Shown here: one piece after another, positions 1 through 14,052 of the stretch
How positions within the stretch are numbered: position 1 is the first letter of the stretch
Layout: each line of letters begins with the position of its first letter
Assembly (NCBI GenBank): GCA_024362935.1
Contig: JANCRA010000005.1
Coordinates: 23,706,235-23,770,234, forward strand
DNA length: 64,000 nucleotides
Source: Setophaga petechia
Lineage: Eukaryota; Chordata; Aves; Passeriformes; Parulidae
Direction: 5' to 3'
Program-made: the position numbers and the translations under genes
Notes under the pieces: generated by a model
Told to the model about the DNA's origin: nothing
The model's input: the letters and a program-made list of their open reading frames with translations, nothing else
The model's database searches: none

Positions 1-3000
1 TGGCTCTGAAGTGAAAATGTTACTTATGCTCACATGGAAAATGTAAAGCTTCAATAAAAGCAGATAAACACAGTTTTTATGTGGGGGCAGACAAAGGGCT
101 AAATGCCCAGCTGGTACAAACTGGCATAGCTTCACATTGAAGTTGATTAAGCGTAGTGCAGCTTGTGCCAGCTGAAGATCTGGCTTACAGTTACTGCTCA
201 GTCTCCCTATTTTGTGGGTGAAATCCTGTCTGTTTAGGACAGAATATGGCAACCAGTGATGGACATATCCTGTGCAAAGGCTACAAGAACCTCATAAGAT
301 TCAGCCTGAAAACTTAGACAATTTTTAAGCCTTATGAAGGCCATTACAAATTCCTATAAATTGAGAGAAAGTACTACTACACAGAGCCTGAAGTCTGGGA
401 GAGGGGGATGGCTGTGTGAAAAGCTTCCTACCAATAGAAAAAAGGAAAATCAGATTTAATAGATGTACATGTATTTATATAGAGTGAGAAATACTTAATC
501 TGTGACATCTTTACTCAAATATTTCACTTTTGTGGTCTAGAGGATCTACACTCTGAAGCAAATCAGGTCTTTCAGCTGAGACATGAAGCAATTCACCCAG
601 CCTTTGTGTTTGTGCACCTACCCTAATGAGGGGGTAGCACCCCAGGCTGCTCCTGGGGCGTGCCAGGACCCAGATGCCGAGCTTGGGAAGACTCTAGCAG
701 CAACATCTGGCTCTGTGGCGAGGTCTAAAGGCAGTTGTGCTAACAGATCTGGAATAGCCTCTGGGTCTGGGCTTTCTCATGCTCTCCTAGGACACATTTT
801 CCTTCTGCTTACCTTTGTTTTGTCAAATGTGTGGGGTTTTCATTTATTACACATTACAGTAATATGGATCAGGTTTCTATCTGATCAGCAAGGATGTTTT
901 CTGTACAGTACTTTTTATTTTGCCACAAATCCTTGCCTCAATAACTGCTGCATATGTAAACTCTTGCCACTTGATTTTTGTCTCTTTCATTTTATCCAAA
1001 AATGTTTTGCAAGAACTAATTACTGAGTGAAAACTTGTAACATGAAATTTTCATCTCATTTTTAAACAAAAAAATGTATTTTGACAAATTAGTTTGCTAA
1101 AGTAGAAAAACAGCAGGGCTACCGGTATATTTTGATTACTCTTATATTTCTGCACATATAGAATTAAGTAATACTAATGGTGCACTAGAATTTGCTCAAG
1201 TTGCTTCTGTTAGTAAAAAATTCCAACAAAAGGACATTAAGTTGTGAAAGTTGCTACTACATTAGTAGTTGCTACTACATTACATTCGAGGTAAATCCTT
1301 TCATGCTAATCTTATGTCTTTAAGACTTTGCTGTCTGTGCATTTTATATGCAATACAAAGCTTATGGAAAGACAGATCCACACATCATTAATACAGAATG
1401 CAAAAGTTAAGGAATTCTGAATTCACTGTAAACATTTTTCCTTTAATTTCTTAACATGTACGTATATGACCTACAGAAAAAAAATATTCCAAGGGCACGA
1501 AGTCTGTTGTATCTATACTTGTGTGCTTCCAAAAATTGTTAGTTTTCTTTGTATCCTTTAATTTACAACAAAAATCTAACAAAAATGGCAGAACATTTTT
1601 AAATAGTATCAATTAGGCTTAAATGGACCAAGGCTTAGGAGCTAACTAGGTAAGCTAAACAATATCTTGCAGATAGGGCATTAGCTTTTGGCCCTGAGCT
1701 AGCAAGAAATATGTCATCGCACATCTAAAATTCACTAATATTTAATAAATTAATGTTTACAGGATGCAATTTTTTCCACAGGCAGAGCACAAAAAGAAAT
1801 ATCATGGGATGTCATATGTTAGGTGTAATATTCTGTGCACTGCTAAAGGTATTCAACAAATTTTAATGCACGCTGAAATTTGCTTTTATAAGGCTCTTCA
1901 AAGCAAACAAAAAAATATACCATAGAAAAATAATGCTGCAAGCATTGTAGGTGTCTAATAGCAAAAAATTATTCTCCCTTTTTTCTTGTGGGAATGAAAT
2001 AACTGTGATAGTTATAATTCTGTGGAACTAAGGAGACCTTATTCTTCGTGAATCAAATAAAAACCCCCAAAAACAAGAAAGCATAAATCCAGAAAACATA
2101 ATCCAAGGGAATCAGAAAGGACATGTGGATTAATATGGAGAAAAATTAATTGGAGCATTAAATGTGAAAGAAACCATGAAATGGATAAACAAGAGATCTC
2201 TAACTTAACATGTTTTTTAGAGATTTATGTGCAGCTCTACTTAGCTACAGGCCAATTCATGGGCTCAGGCTCATTTTGTCTTGAATTTAGAGTGAAGCTT
2301 ATGGTACATTTTAGTACCCATATAAGGTTATATCATGTGAGAAGTGTCAGAGAGCCAGAGCTGGGGATAGAAATGGTGCAGTAATAGCCATTGCCATGGT
2401 ATTGTGCTCTATTTGAAACTGTCTCATGGAAACTGAGTTGATCGTGACAACCTCATTTATGCAGGTTTGTAATTGAGACAATTAATAATCAGGGGTTATC
2501 ACTAAAAATACCTCAGAAAAGAGTGAGAAAGAGTTGCTGTTAGTCTGCAAACCATATTTACACGCACAAATTGGAATCTTGGGAAGATGTTTATTAAAAA
2601 CCTAGTTAGTTCAAACCCTCAATTATTGTTCCCTGCATCTCAAGGAAGAATGTAGCCTGCTACTCACAGTCTCCTAGTACATCATATACTAAGCTTTTCT
2701 GCTTTTTGCCTGCATCTGTGGGTGGGTAGATGACTGAAAGAAGCCATTACTTCTAAATGAATTCAAAATTACTGGAGCTAACTTCATAGGGAAATGAAAT
2801 GTGGAAAAGTGTTGTAGTGTGAATTTTGGCACCAAAAAAAAATGGTAAGTATGTCTGACAGATTTTTCTTTAATGTCCAAACACAGCTGAACTATACTAG
2901 GGTGATTAACTATGATTAAGAGGTGATGTCATTAATTTTCAGCACATAGGAAAAACTGCATTTACTCAATGAGAAGGAATTTATAACTGACTGTTACAGT

Positions 3001-6000
3001 CTTGCCTGTCCTTTGCTACACAAAAAGCATCAAAATAACTCTAAAAGAGTAAGAATAATGATCAAAGCTTCACCCTGAAGGAGATTTCACACCAGTTTCC
3101 CTTGAAGGCTATCCTACAAGGGATAGCTTATCCTCATAAAAAAACTTGCCTCTATTCCAGGAAAAACAATGAAAGCCATAAATTTAAGTCCCCTTCTGTG
3201 ACATATTGAAGAAGCATGGCACTAGTCCCAGAGGGTGTGTGGGGCCAGCCCTAGGGAGACAAGAAGAGACAGACACACCACCGTATGGATCAGCTAAGAG
3301 TGGTTAAATCTTCTTCTTGTAATAAGTGTCGACATCTAGGTGATATTACACAGAGCTTTATGAAGTAAAATCACCTCACTCACTGTTCTCCATATTGTTT
3401 TTCTTAAATAATGTGCTCTAGTGACAAGAATTTGTCCAAATTTCTTTACAGAGTGGTGCCTAGTAGGTGGCTTTCCCACAAGCCCTGACAAAGCAAGTAG
3501 CAATGTTTTCCTTATAGCAAATCCAGATACAAATGCATGTACATTATCTGGTCCACAGCTACTCTTCTCCTTCTCCAGAGATGATGTACCTAGCCCTGTG
3601 TGATGAGTGGTGAGGGTAGGTAGGGAATCCAGGGAATCCTTAGTAATAATAAGTGTTATACATTTTTGAGAGACTCACGTTTTTCAGTGGACTCTGAACT
3701 TCTTCATAGGGCACACAACAAAGTCCTACTTCAATTTTCAGTACATCTGTATTGTTCAATTTCACTTTAAGAATAGCAAAGGTCATAGTAATGTATACTC
3801 TAATCCTCGTCTATTTCTATTTATAGTTGTTCTGCTCAGCTCATTCCTCTGATATTACTCCAAACAGCAGAATGTAGCTGCTCTTTTTAAGTTAAAGGAG
3901 CCTCACAAGATTATTGAAGGCATGAGCAAAGCCTGTCCAACTTTGCAAATGTGGATCCAACACTTCCATCTTAGGCACAACTCCAATTTACATGACTGGA
4001 GCTAGCAGTGAGGCATTCATGACTGTGATATGACTGCTCAGGGCATCAAAATACAGGTGATTTGGAGAAATTTTCACGGAATTTTTATTTTTTCCTGGGC
4101 ACATATTTTCCTGAAGGCTTATAGAGGTTTCAGATTTTATGATTTCTACTCTTCCAACAAATAAAATAGTTGAGTTTCTTCTATAATATTTAGAGCAGAG
4201 CTTTCTTTTTTAATTAAGGTATATCACAAATTAACTTAATCCATTGAACGACATACAACATTTGATAACAAATCCCTTATTTACAGTGGTGCATCTGCTA
4301 AGATTGGTCTCATTGATGCATCCAGCTCTTTAGGACTCTTTTGTTACATAAGTACTCTTCAAACTGAAAATTAATATCAAATGTTGTATCATGTCCATCT
4401 TTTCTAAATTAACATTCTTTAGCATGCCTCTTTGGTTAATGCAAAAAAGGCACAGATTACAGTCTTTTCCACTGGGTATAACAAGGGGAATAGTCTGTCA
4501 TAAGATACTAGTTTGGAATGTATTTGGCAGACTTATGGTGATGACTTTGGAAAATGCTGGGTTAGAGAAGTAATTTCGAGCATTCTTTTCAATTCAAGCA
4601 ACTTGGCTGCTCTGGGGAATTTCCTCTTTTTAGTACCAATATTGACTGTATAAACTACAGGGAACTTGGAGCAAATACTTGGATGTACAAAAATGACCTT
4701 TCACAAAGCCCATATAAAATAAGCCCCTGTCACTTTATAAGCAATAGCATCAGATCTGCTATTTATTAAATATGCTAGATCCAGGGGAACTTTACTTGAA
4801 ACATCCTTGTGGAAGGGTAAGAGCTGTAGCATGGCTCTGCTCTGTCATAACCCTGAGGTTGATTTACACAGCCTCTGTCCCTGCCACAATTTATTCTAAC
4901 TTGATGGCCGAGAAGATCAGTACTGAGACAGCAATGACATAGCTATCATTGCTAAATGCTTTTTCCCTTGGGCATTCCAGCCTGAGTAGTTGAGGAAACT
5001 TGAAGTGAAAAGCTGACTTCATAACTTTCCAATTTCTTTGATCCAGGTCAAGAAGGGAATCAGAGTAGGAGCAACAGAAAGACTATATCAGCCAGTGATC
5101 CTCTTAAACAGAAACAGCCATTTAAGCCCACCCTGGGGCTGGCCTGCAGAACCAAAAGTAGCTAAACATGCTGGAATATTTAAGAAAAGGACTCAATTTT
5201 AAAATGTGTGATTGATACCTGAAATTGTTGCTGAATTATACAAAGAAAACTATTTCATGGCCCTAACTTTACTGGAAAGTAAAACCTTCCTCTGTTGGGA
5301 ATTATCTAAATTAACCTTGTTGTTTCTTTAAATACTTTCATATCATTTATAGAGACTTGACTGTCATAATAGGTTTCTCTAAGGTTGGTGGACAATATAC
5401 AGATGCTTACCACTGTAGTTCTGTCTGAGGTTAACAGGACTCTGCATGATTAAATATCACTCATTGCCTTGACAGTACACAATACCCTCAATTCTTTACA
5501 CACAGATCAAATGTTAGTATTGGAGAACATCTGTTTCTGCTCATACATTATAGAAAAAACCCAAAGAATGAAAATTAGTAGCAGAGTTGAGAAATTTCCT
5601 CTCAGAAAATAAGCAATCATAATGTTAGCAATCCCTTCTTTCCTGGGTTGCCTGGGCTTTATATTTTTTCAGTATTGCATTACTGATGTATTAGTTAATT
5701 CTCACTTGAAATTAGCAGCAACAGGTACTCTTGTTGATACTGGATAAATATATTTTGCAGTTGAACCTTTTGAAACTTGAACAGGAAAATAAGATATTTG
5801 AAGGTCTGTCCATTCAGTTCAATTTAGGAGTGTCAGCCTATTTTATTCTGTCATTGGGCATTAAGAAAACAGCAGCAGGAACAGAACCACATCACTCAGT
5901 GACACAACATCTCCAATCTGTCTACTAAGCAAAATGGCTACAGCAGGTACACAGTGATTTCTGTTCCAGGACTTCTGTTCCACACCACGTCACACTCTTT

Positions 6001-9000
6001 GCAGACACGCACCTGCCTAGGGCCTGCCCCACAACTCCCAGTTACATCCAAGGGAGTACAATGCTCCAACAACAAACACATCCACATCCACCCAGACTTC
6101 AATACTGCAGCCTCTGGCTCTGCACAGGCTTGGAGTTTGAGCAGGTGAGCCCAGGCAAACTGGTTTTCCATGATTTACTGATTTCTAAGCTGGATGGGCA
6201 GGAAAAGCCACCGATGGCCTTATTAAACCACTTATTAAAACCCCTAGCATGGTCATTAAAGGGACAGGCAGGGATCTCTGGAGCCAGAGCCTGAGGATGA
6301 GGAGACTCCATTTAGTGGGCCTTTGACTGTCCCTGCATGTCACCCAGCTGTGTGGGCTTCCAGCCTTCCCACTCTGAAAGGCAGCAGCTTTGCAGTGACC
6401 AAAGTCCCCAGGGCAAAGGGGGGTGGATGAGCCTCTCTCAGGACCAGAATCCCATCTTCAAGCAGCCCTGACTCCTCTGTGGCTTTGCTGCATGACCAGG
6501 CAAGGATTCACAAATCCAGAGAACCACATCTTTATTTTTCATTTCTCCTGTAAAAATTATCATGAATATTAAACATTTCAGTTCATTTGACCAAACTAAA
6601 ACTGCTATCCTGATGATTGAGATTCAGCAGTGTATGGCAGCTTTCATTCACAAGAAGATAGGAGAAATACCATTTCTTTGGGGTTGCAGTTGACACTTTT
6701 AGTGTTGAAAGCTGCGCCTTTATGAAGAAAACTGATTCTACATGGATATCAGAGCACACTTAATCTTGGATGGTCACCCGGGAACAGGGTCCACAAAAGG
6801 AGCATCTGAGTAACCCTACCAACCACTATTTCTCTAACACAAGATGATAAAAATGATTAAGCAAATGTTTGTCATGAAAGCATGCTTAAAGCCAAGGATG
6901 GCTGTAGAATATCTGAGCATGATTCAAAAAGAGAAAGAGCAAACTTGTGTAATATGCAAAAAAGGACAAACAGGATCACTAGCTGTTGGCTGAAGGTTGG
7001 ATTCGGTACCATAATAATTAAAGAATGTTAACAAATAATTTATGCTACCCTACGTCTCTCAGATCCTATGATTTTCATTCTAAATTTCTGAAATTTCATA
7101 CTTAAAGGATGTAAGATAATTTGGTGTGCTCTCCAGCGTACCTTGGCTCCTGAGAACAAAAACCTGTAGGAGATGAAAACTGGAACATGAAACTCACAAG
7201 AAAAGCACACATGAAAATATTATACATCTGGCATTTTTGGATTAATACTATCGCCAAAGAATGTTTTATTGTACAAACAGCTAGAGTTTCTCATGTTGTA
7301 AGGAGCACTTTCTTGACTTATTTGTAACACAGAAACAAATGGCTGAAAATGAGAATTGAAACCTTGTCATCTTTTCCCTTCTAGCAGAATTAAATGAACA
7401 TTCAAAAATAACACTGTTTACTACACATCATTTTTCCTGTTAGAACTGATCCATAAACCAACAATGATTTTACAAAATTTGCTTGCTATTTATCACTGTT
7501 CACTGATACTTGTCCAAACAAATCACTGCCTATGGATTATCTGAAATGTAAGTCTATTATTTGCACATAATTATATTTGATAGATCACTCAAGTCACAGG
7601 TTATTTAGCTGTTAATTAGTTGATCTCTGTTCCATAAAAGTGAGCATACCTGAAAATCATTTACCTTTAGAATCCCTAAGTCATTAGACAAAGATCCAGT
7701 TCCTGGGTTTGCGGTTGGAGGTTTGCTTTGCTTTGCTTTGCTTCACTTTTTCTCTGTTTGTTTGGGGGTTTTTGTTTGGTGTTTTTTGTTTTTATTTTGT
7801 GCTGGAGGCATAAACTGACTAACTAGAGACATATTTCCTGGTAATACATGGAGACGTCAGATTCCAAAGCCCATTCTGCTCTGAGTAAGCTGCCTAACAA
7901 GTTTCATTTCCTTTTTCCTTAACATACAAGTCTCAAGTAATAGGAGGGACATGCTTGATGTCATTCATATACACTGGTCACAGACCCTGCTCTCACTTTG
8001 ATCACCTATAGTGCACCCTGGTCTCACTCTATCCCTCCTCAATGGAATACCATTTCAGACACCTGTTTCAGCCTTGGCTTGAAACTTTTGCCCCTTGTAT
8101 TAACTTGAAGAGTCATACCTAATATTGCTCTTACTTTGCACACTTTAGAACTCATTACACCTGTCCTGAATAAAAAAACTTGCATGTAGTGATTACCAGT
8201 TCAGTGGGTGTAGCCCAGTGGTGGTTCCTTGACTAGTGGTTACCAGTTCCAAAGGCTGTAGCCTAGACACCTGCTGGAACCTTGGGAATCCCAAACACCC
8301 ATACTCCTCTCCTCCTGCCAATAAAACTTGGACAGAAGACAGAAAACCTAGACAAATGTTAGCTTTATGATTCTCTCTGCAACAAAGATCCCCAAACACA
8401 ATTTTATTGATTGCAAACTTTTCAGTGCCTATTTATGGGTTTTTTTCAGATCCTAATTATTTCTTCTTTTCAGCAATTATCTCGAGGATGGGTTTTAGCT
8501 TCAGATCTACTGCATGGAACTGAAAGAGTTACAAATTATTTGTACTTTGAGTTCCTTACAGTTGTTGGACACTATATTTATGTTAAAGTTACTATAAACA
8601 GTCTGTTTCATCTGGCATTTCACCCTGGTCTCTGACTTTCTATTCAGGCAAAACATTCACTTCAGTCAATGATACTTTTGTGGAAGAACTAAAAGTGTGA
8701 GCCCAAGATTTTCTTCCGCTATGTTACAATGGTGTATCTATATTTCAGACAGAAACTAAACACAGTTTTCTTTCTTTCTGATATAAAGAAAATAGAAGAA
8801 ATTTTGTAGGTTCCTTAGCGTGAAATTGTGCAGGCCAAATACGAGTAATAGTTTAAGGAAATATGTGATTTATATCTTTTATACGGAGGGGTCAATATGA
8901 TATTCAAAATATTTCTAATAAGATTTAAGTTAAAACTATCCTGACACAAAGATTTCAATATATTTCCTTAAGTAAGCACTTTAAGTAAGTATTTTCTTTA

Positions 9001-10165
9001 GTATTCTCTATCTCCAGTAGTTTTTTTTTGTTAAAGATTCAGGGGCTACATGCTGTGGGCGCTTGCTGTGATTTTTTGAGTAATTTCCAATGGTTTATGA
9101 TTATTATATTTGTATGGGACAGTGATTATAGCACAAGAGATTACTGAAATACAAGTATTTTTAGACATCAGGGAGTTGTGCATAGTTCCTGACTGCATCT
9201 GTTAAGATCCTGTAAAAACCAAGCCAGATGCTGCGTGGTATGCAAACACTCTGAGCTACAGAGATCATATGTGCAAAGACTATGAAAATACTCTCCAAAA
9301 AGTAACTGTGATTATGCTCAACATGACAGGCAGCTAAGACTGAATTCTGTCCATTTAAATTGCATAATCCACACAAGTTTATGGGAAAACTTCAGCTGTC
9401 ACTGAAACTGGTCCTACTTGTGGCAAAATTGCTCCCTAACATTTAATGTCAGCAAGACTGCTAACAGAGGCAAGTGGAGGAAAATATTTTAGAAAGATAA
9501 AAATAAATACCGACTGCCCAAGGAGTGATTGAAAATAATTCACCATACCAGATTCTCAGCAGGTGTAAATCAGTTTAACTCAGTGACCTCTCATCCCCAA
9601 TCCTCTCTCAGGCACACACCATTTAGCTTTGAGACATGGAATAAAAGTCTGTAGTCTGCCTAACAAACAGTTTTGCTGCGTGTTACAGTTTTTAATATAA
9701 GGTCTACATGATTTACTATGGTGTATTTCTCTACAAGTCACGGCTCGCTGTGAGCTCAGCTGGCTCTTACAGCCTTAGATGGCAAACACTCACTCCTACA
9801 CATGCATCTATTGAAGTCAGACCCTGTGCTCAACTGATTGGATCCAGAGCTGCTGTTCTGATCTAAATACCAGAACTATATAATGACACTTCCTTTGTGT
9901 TTATGAATCTGCTTCAGATATCAGCCCAAACTTAAACAAAACTTTCCCTACTTGTAAGTGGCACAGTGCTCACTGCATTCTCTCTTTGCAGCTACAGTAG
10001 GCCTTGTTGACATACAGTTTGCCATGTTTGAAATGTAATTTTAAAGATGCATAGGCACCAGTTTTGAACCTTTCAAAAGATAGTTATTTTCCCTTTCATA
10101 GTGTATACAACTCTTTCTATAGCTCCATCTGTATCTACATTCTACATCTTCCTGTATTTAAAGTG
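1..10165. other. Intergenic DNA upstream of ITGA4, no gene recognised
   Basis: AT-rich unique-looking sequence. The longest open frames are short, lack similarity to any family I recognise and are not joined by convincing splice sites. The only structure seen is simple repeats (for example CTTTG repeats near 7721) and a diverged pair of about 27-bp copies near 8190 and 8237. A moderately GC-rich patch lies at about 630-790. I see no RNA gene. Distal enhancers cannot be judged without alignment. Confidence 0.6.
7721..7743. repeat. Short (CTTTG)n microsatellite
   Basis: About four uninterrupted copies of a CTTTG pentamer, followed by a T/G-rich tract to about 7800. This is an ordinary pyrimidine-rich simple repeat in intergenic DNA. 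Confidence 0.8.
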
Positions 10166-11157
10166 CAGGCCCCCAAGGATGAATACTGAGCACATTACTC
10201 TTTAATATTTTCATAAATTACCTGGATGATGGGATCAAGTATACCTTGATGAAATTTTCTAATGATACCAAACTGATGAAGGAAACAGACACTTCAGAAG
10301 AGAGAGCCACACTGCAGGAAGACCAGAATAGGCTGGAAGAGTGGGCTAAAAATAACTGTAAAGGCCTTGAACCTGGGAAAACATAATGCAGGAGCACAGC
10401 GCAGGCTGGGATCTCCCTGGGGAGCAGCTCTGTGAAAGGGACCTGAGGATCCAGGTGGACAAGCAGCTCAGTGGGAGGGAACACTGCTGCTGCTGCTGCT
10501 GTGCCAAAGAAAGCCAGCAGGAAGGACACACTGGGATGCATCAACAAGGACATCACCAGCAGAGAGACAGAAATCATCATCCCACTCAGTATCCCGACAT
10601 TATCTTCCACCTGAAGGTGCTACTTCCTGGTCACACTTGGAATACTGTGTTCAGTTTTGGTCCCTGGTACACAAAAAAATCAAAAAACACTGGAAACAGG
10701 CTAAGGAGGATGCAGAGAAGGGCCACAGAGATGATCCAAGGACTGGGAAGCCTGCCATATGAGGAAGTGCCACAAGAACTGGGCTTGTTCAACCTTGGAA
10801 AAAGGTTTAGGAGAGATCTTATCACCTTGTTCCCATACTTAAAGGATGGATGGACGGATACAAAGATGAAAATTCCCCTTTCACAAGGACTCATATGGAA
10901 AAGACAAGTGGTTATGGTTACAAGTTGATCCTGGAGAGATTCCAATTGGACACAAGGAAAATTTTTCACAATGAGAACAACCAGCCATTGGAACAGTCTC
11001 GCCAGTGAAGTGATGGATTCCCCAACACTGCACAGTTTTAAGATTCAGCTGCACAGGGTGCTGAGCCATCTTGTCTAGACTGTGCCTTTGCCAAGAAAGG
11101 TTGGACCAGATGATCCTTGAAGTCCCTTCAAATCTGATATTCTAAGATTCTATGATT
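10166..11157 (+). mobile_element. CR1 LINE 3' fragment
   Basis: A 5'-truncated chicken-repeat-1 retrotransposon in plus orientation, about 1 kb. It shows the usual order of avian CR1 landmarks: a segment like 'acctggatgatgggatcaag' (reverse transcriptase C-terminal region), an 'aatactgtgttcagttttgg' segment, an 'agatcttatcacctt' segment, a 'ttggaccagatgatcc' segment, and a terminal direct repeat of the form ATTCTATG-ATTCTTTG. The reading frame is broken by stops and indels, so it is a dead copy. A (CTG)n run of about five units near 10,486-10,502 looks like a later expansion. Open frames of up to 180 codons here are remnants or shadows of the element, not host genes. Confidence 0.93.
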
Positions 11158-14052
11158 CTTTGACTCATTACAGTTATACACTCCAAACAAGTCATGATTG
11201 TAAGTAAAACATTTTTGTTTCCAGATAACTCTTTTTTTTTCTCTGAAATTTTAATGCCAATTCTTCTTTTTGCTTTATCCTTTGTAGAAATTAATATGCA
11301 AAGGAAGGAAAAGCAAAATCCCTTGTGAAAAATTACCTATTGCTTTTACTTAACAGCTAGCAGATATGAACCATGATTAATAGAAGAAAATTACAATAGA
11401 ACAAACTTCAGGGAACACTAACATTTGCACTGACATTTCCATCAGTCAATTTGTTCCATTTAAACATAAAGACATTTAAAAAGCTACACTTCTCTTCTTT
11501 TGTGGAAAGCAGGCCTCTACTACCATTAATTTTTGGGATTGTTCTATCCTTCTCTGAAGAACAAACTTGAAATCCAGCAGTCATTTGAGCTGCTAAAGCA
11601 CTTTTTATAGACATTTTTTAAAATATTTAACATTTTATGACTACATCAAACTGAGTGACTGTGGACACTGGACCCCAGTACCTGTTTTGGGGCAGAATTG
11701 TACTACTGGCTGACACATGTGACTAAACGGAGCTATTTGATTTCACAGTCTGCACAAACTGTGTCTAATAGCATTTTCAAGAGCTAAACCATGAAAGGAG
11801 AAGAAGCAGCCAATACAAGATGAATACTCAAAAAGCTTCTGAAAACTGAGATGACACAAATCTAAGTTTAATTTCAAATAAGTAGACATTTCTGGCCTTG
11901 AAAACCAGAGATAAATAAAAGAAAGGCTGTAGACAAGAAAAAAGATAGAAAAGTAATGCATGTGACGCAGCTGGGTTCAGAAGGTTATTACTGTAATCAT
12001 GAAGAGATATACCCAACTCAAGCTTTCCAAAATATAAAAGTTTGGTTGATTATCAGGTTTGCTCATGTATGCCTCATTTCCTGCTCAGACAAGCAATACA
12101 TTTGAAAATTACTAAGTGGTAAAATGGTCAAAATTACCCAAAACAGATTTATTTTTAAACTGATGACTGCCTTTTTAACTCTGTATTTTCACAGGCTTTA
12201 TGTTTGTAAAGACCTTTAAACCTGAATTTGAAAGATTTACAATCACTGGGACATGAGGAAGGCTCTTTATTGACTTGTGCTCATAGTAATCGCAATAGCA
12301 GAAACAAAATTTTTTCAGAAAGAGATGTACAATATTCCACTTCATTGTACTTCTGAAGACAAAACTGTAGGATCTTTTCACAAAGCAGAAGGTTAATAAC
12401 ACTGATTCTATGTAATAAAGACATTATAGCACACTGAACCACTTCAAAATACAAATATATTGGGAAAATTCATCTAACCAGAGAACCCATTTTTCATACA
12501 TTGTACCAAGTGTTTACGTAATCATATTTTAAATAAATATGCCAGAACTTTTGTGAAGGTTTTAATTAGAAGATCAATTTTCATTAGTCAGAAAACCTAA
12601 AAACAACAACAACAACAAAAAAATCACACTGCAAAGCACATTAATGTGACTTCATCTAGTGATCATACTTTAGTGTTCATGCAGTCCCAGATGAATACAC
12701 AGATTGTGGCCTGGCTGAAAACAATGGAAAAACTCCCTTAGCTATTCAAAGAGCTAGAATTTCAAACCCAGTCTAAGCTTGAATAGTGAATAGCAGAGAA
12801 AAATCTCTGCTTCATTAATGAAATGCCAAACAGCTGTAACAGCTACTGAAGGTCACACAGACTCGGCCCATTGCTGAAGATGTTCAGCCTGTGGCAGATC
12901 TAGATCTGAGTTTCTTTCTCTGTGAAACACACAATTTTGTCTTAGCTACACAAAATACATATTCAACATCTTATTTTTATCTGTCTGTGATGACACTTAA
13001 ATTCTGGTTTACTTTTCTCCAAACTGCCTTCTGTGATCTCAGTAAGCAGGTTTTTTTTAGATCAGTAACACTCATTTTTCAAAACAGATATTATGTCTTA
13101 TTACCCCACAGGCATGTCTGTGGTGCAAACTGTATGCTCATTTATGGTCACTTTTGTACATGAAATAATCTTGACTGTGAGAATAAAGAGAGAACTGTGA
13201 TTCAGATATATCACAAGAATGAAGAAGGCTAAGTTATTTTTGCTGTTTTCTTATGTGGTAGATTAACACCAGCATAACTTCTCATATAAAATTAAAAGGG
13301 CTATCACATAGGATTTACAATGATGTTTAAATATAGGTGTGGGGTTTTAATAAGTAATCTTTTCACTTGCCCTAAAATCATGACCAAAAAAAGACAACTC
13401 TACTCTGCCTAAAAGAAGAAACCTTTTGTTCTTGAAATTATGGTGCATTTTCATATCTCTAAGCATTATGTCATAAATACTGTGCTGTAGATTTTCCACT
13501 CACCTTATCTCAAACTGATAAAATTCACACATAGAGGACAAAATCCTCAATTGTTTTGAAATTCTGTAACCCTCTGTACAACCCCAGGGAGGACTGTCAT
13601 AGGAAAGGGCTACCAGAGGTAAGATCACAAGATATAATACAGAGATTGTAACAGCTGTAAACCCCAATGATTTATTAGTATAGCCAAGAGCTGGAACTTT
13701 TGCTTATAACTCATATGAGAAACTTAACACCACTTTAAAGTCTGTAAAAATCAAAAATGCGTGATTTCTTACTGTTTAGTTATGAGCTTGACTCTTCTGC
13801 AGGTACTAGATCTTGATGAAGTCTTTATTTATCATGACTCTCATGGAACACTGCACAAAGAAAAAGTTTTAAAAAAAGCACTAAATCATGTTTCTTGTAA
13901 GAGTTAAATAGATAATATAGTTGTGATATGACATAAATTACTTTAAATATACCTTGAAAATTGTCCTGAATATTGGTTATACTTCAAAATTTATGGTTCC
14001 AGTCTATGTACTCTGAAAGCAATATTTTGGAACTGGAAAAGGCCTGGAACTT
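11158..14052. other. Intergenic DNA, nothing recognised
   Basis: AT-rich sequence between the CR1 copy and the LTR-like element. An ACA-rich simple tract lies near 12,604. No splice-linked open frames or RNA genes were seen. Confidence 0.55.

Noticed and set aside
583..1026. 147-codon open frame near the left edge
   Set aside because: No domain, no conserved motif and no linked exon. The right half is AT-rich sequence with hydrophobic codons by composition.
10386..10928. 180-codon open frame in the CR1 copy
   Set aside because: It crosses a frame-shifted CR1 body and a CTG run. It is a remnant of the retrotransposon, not a host gene.
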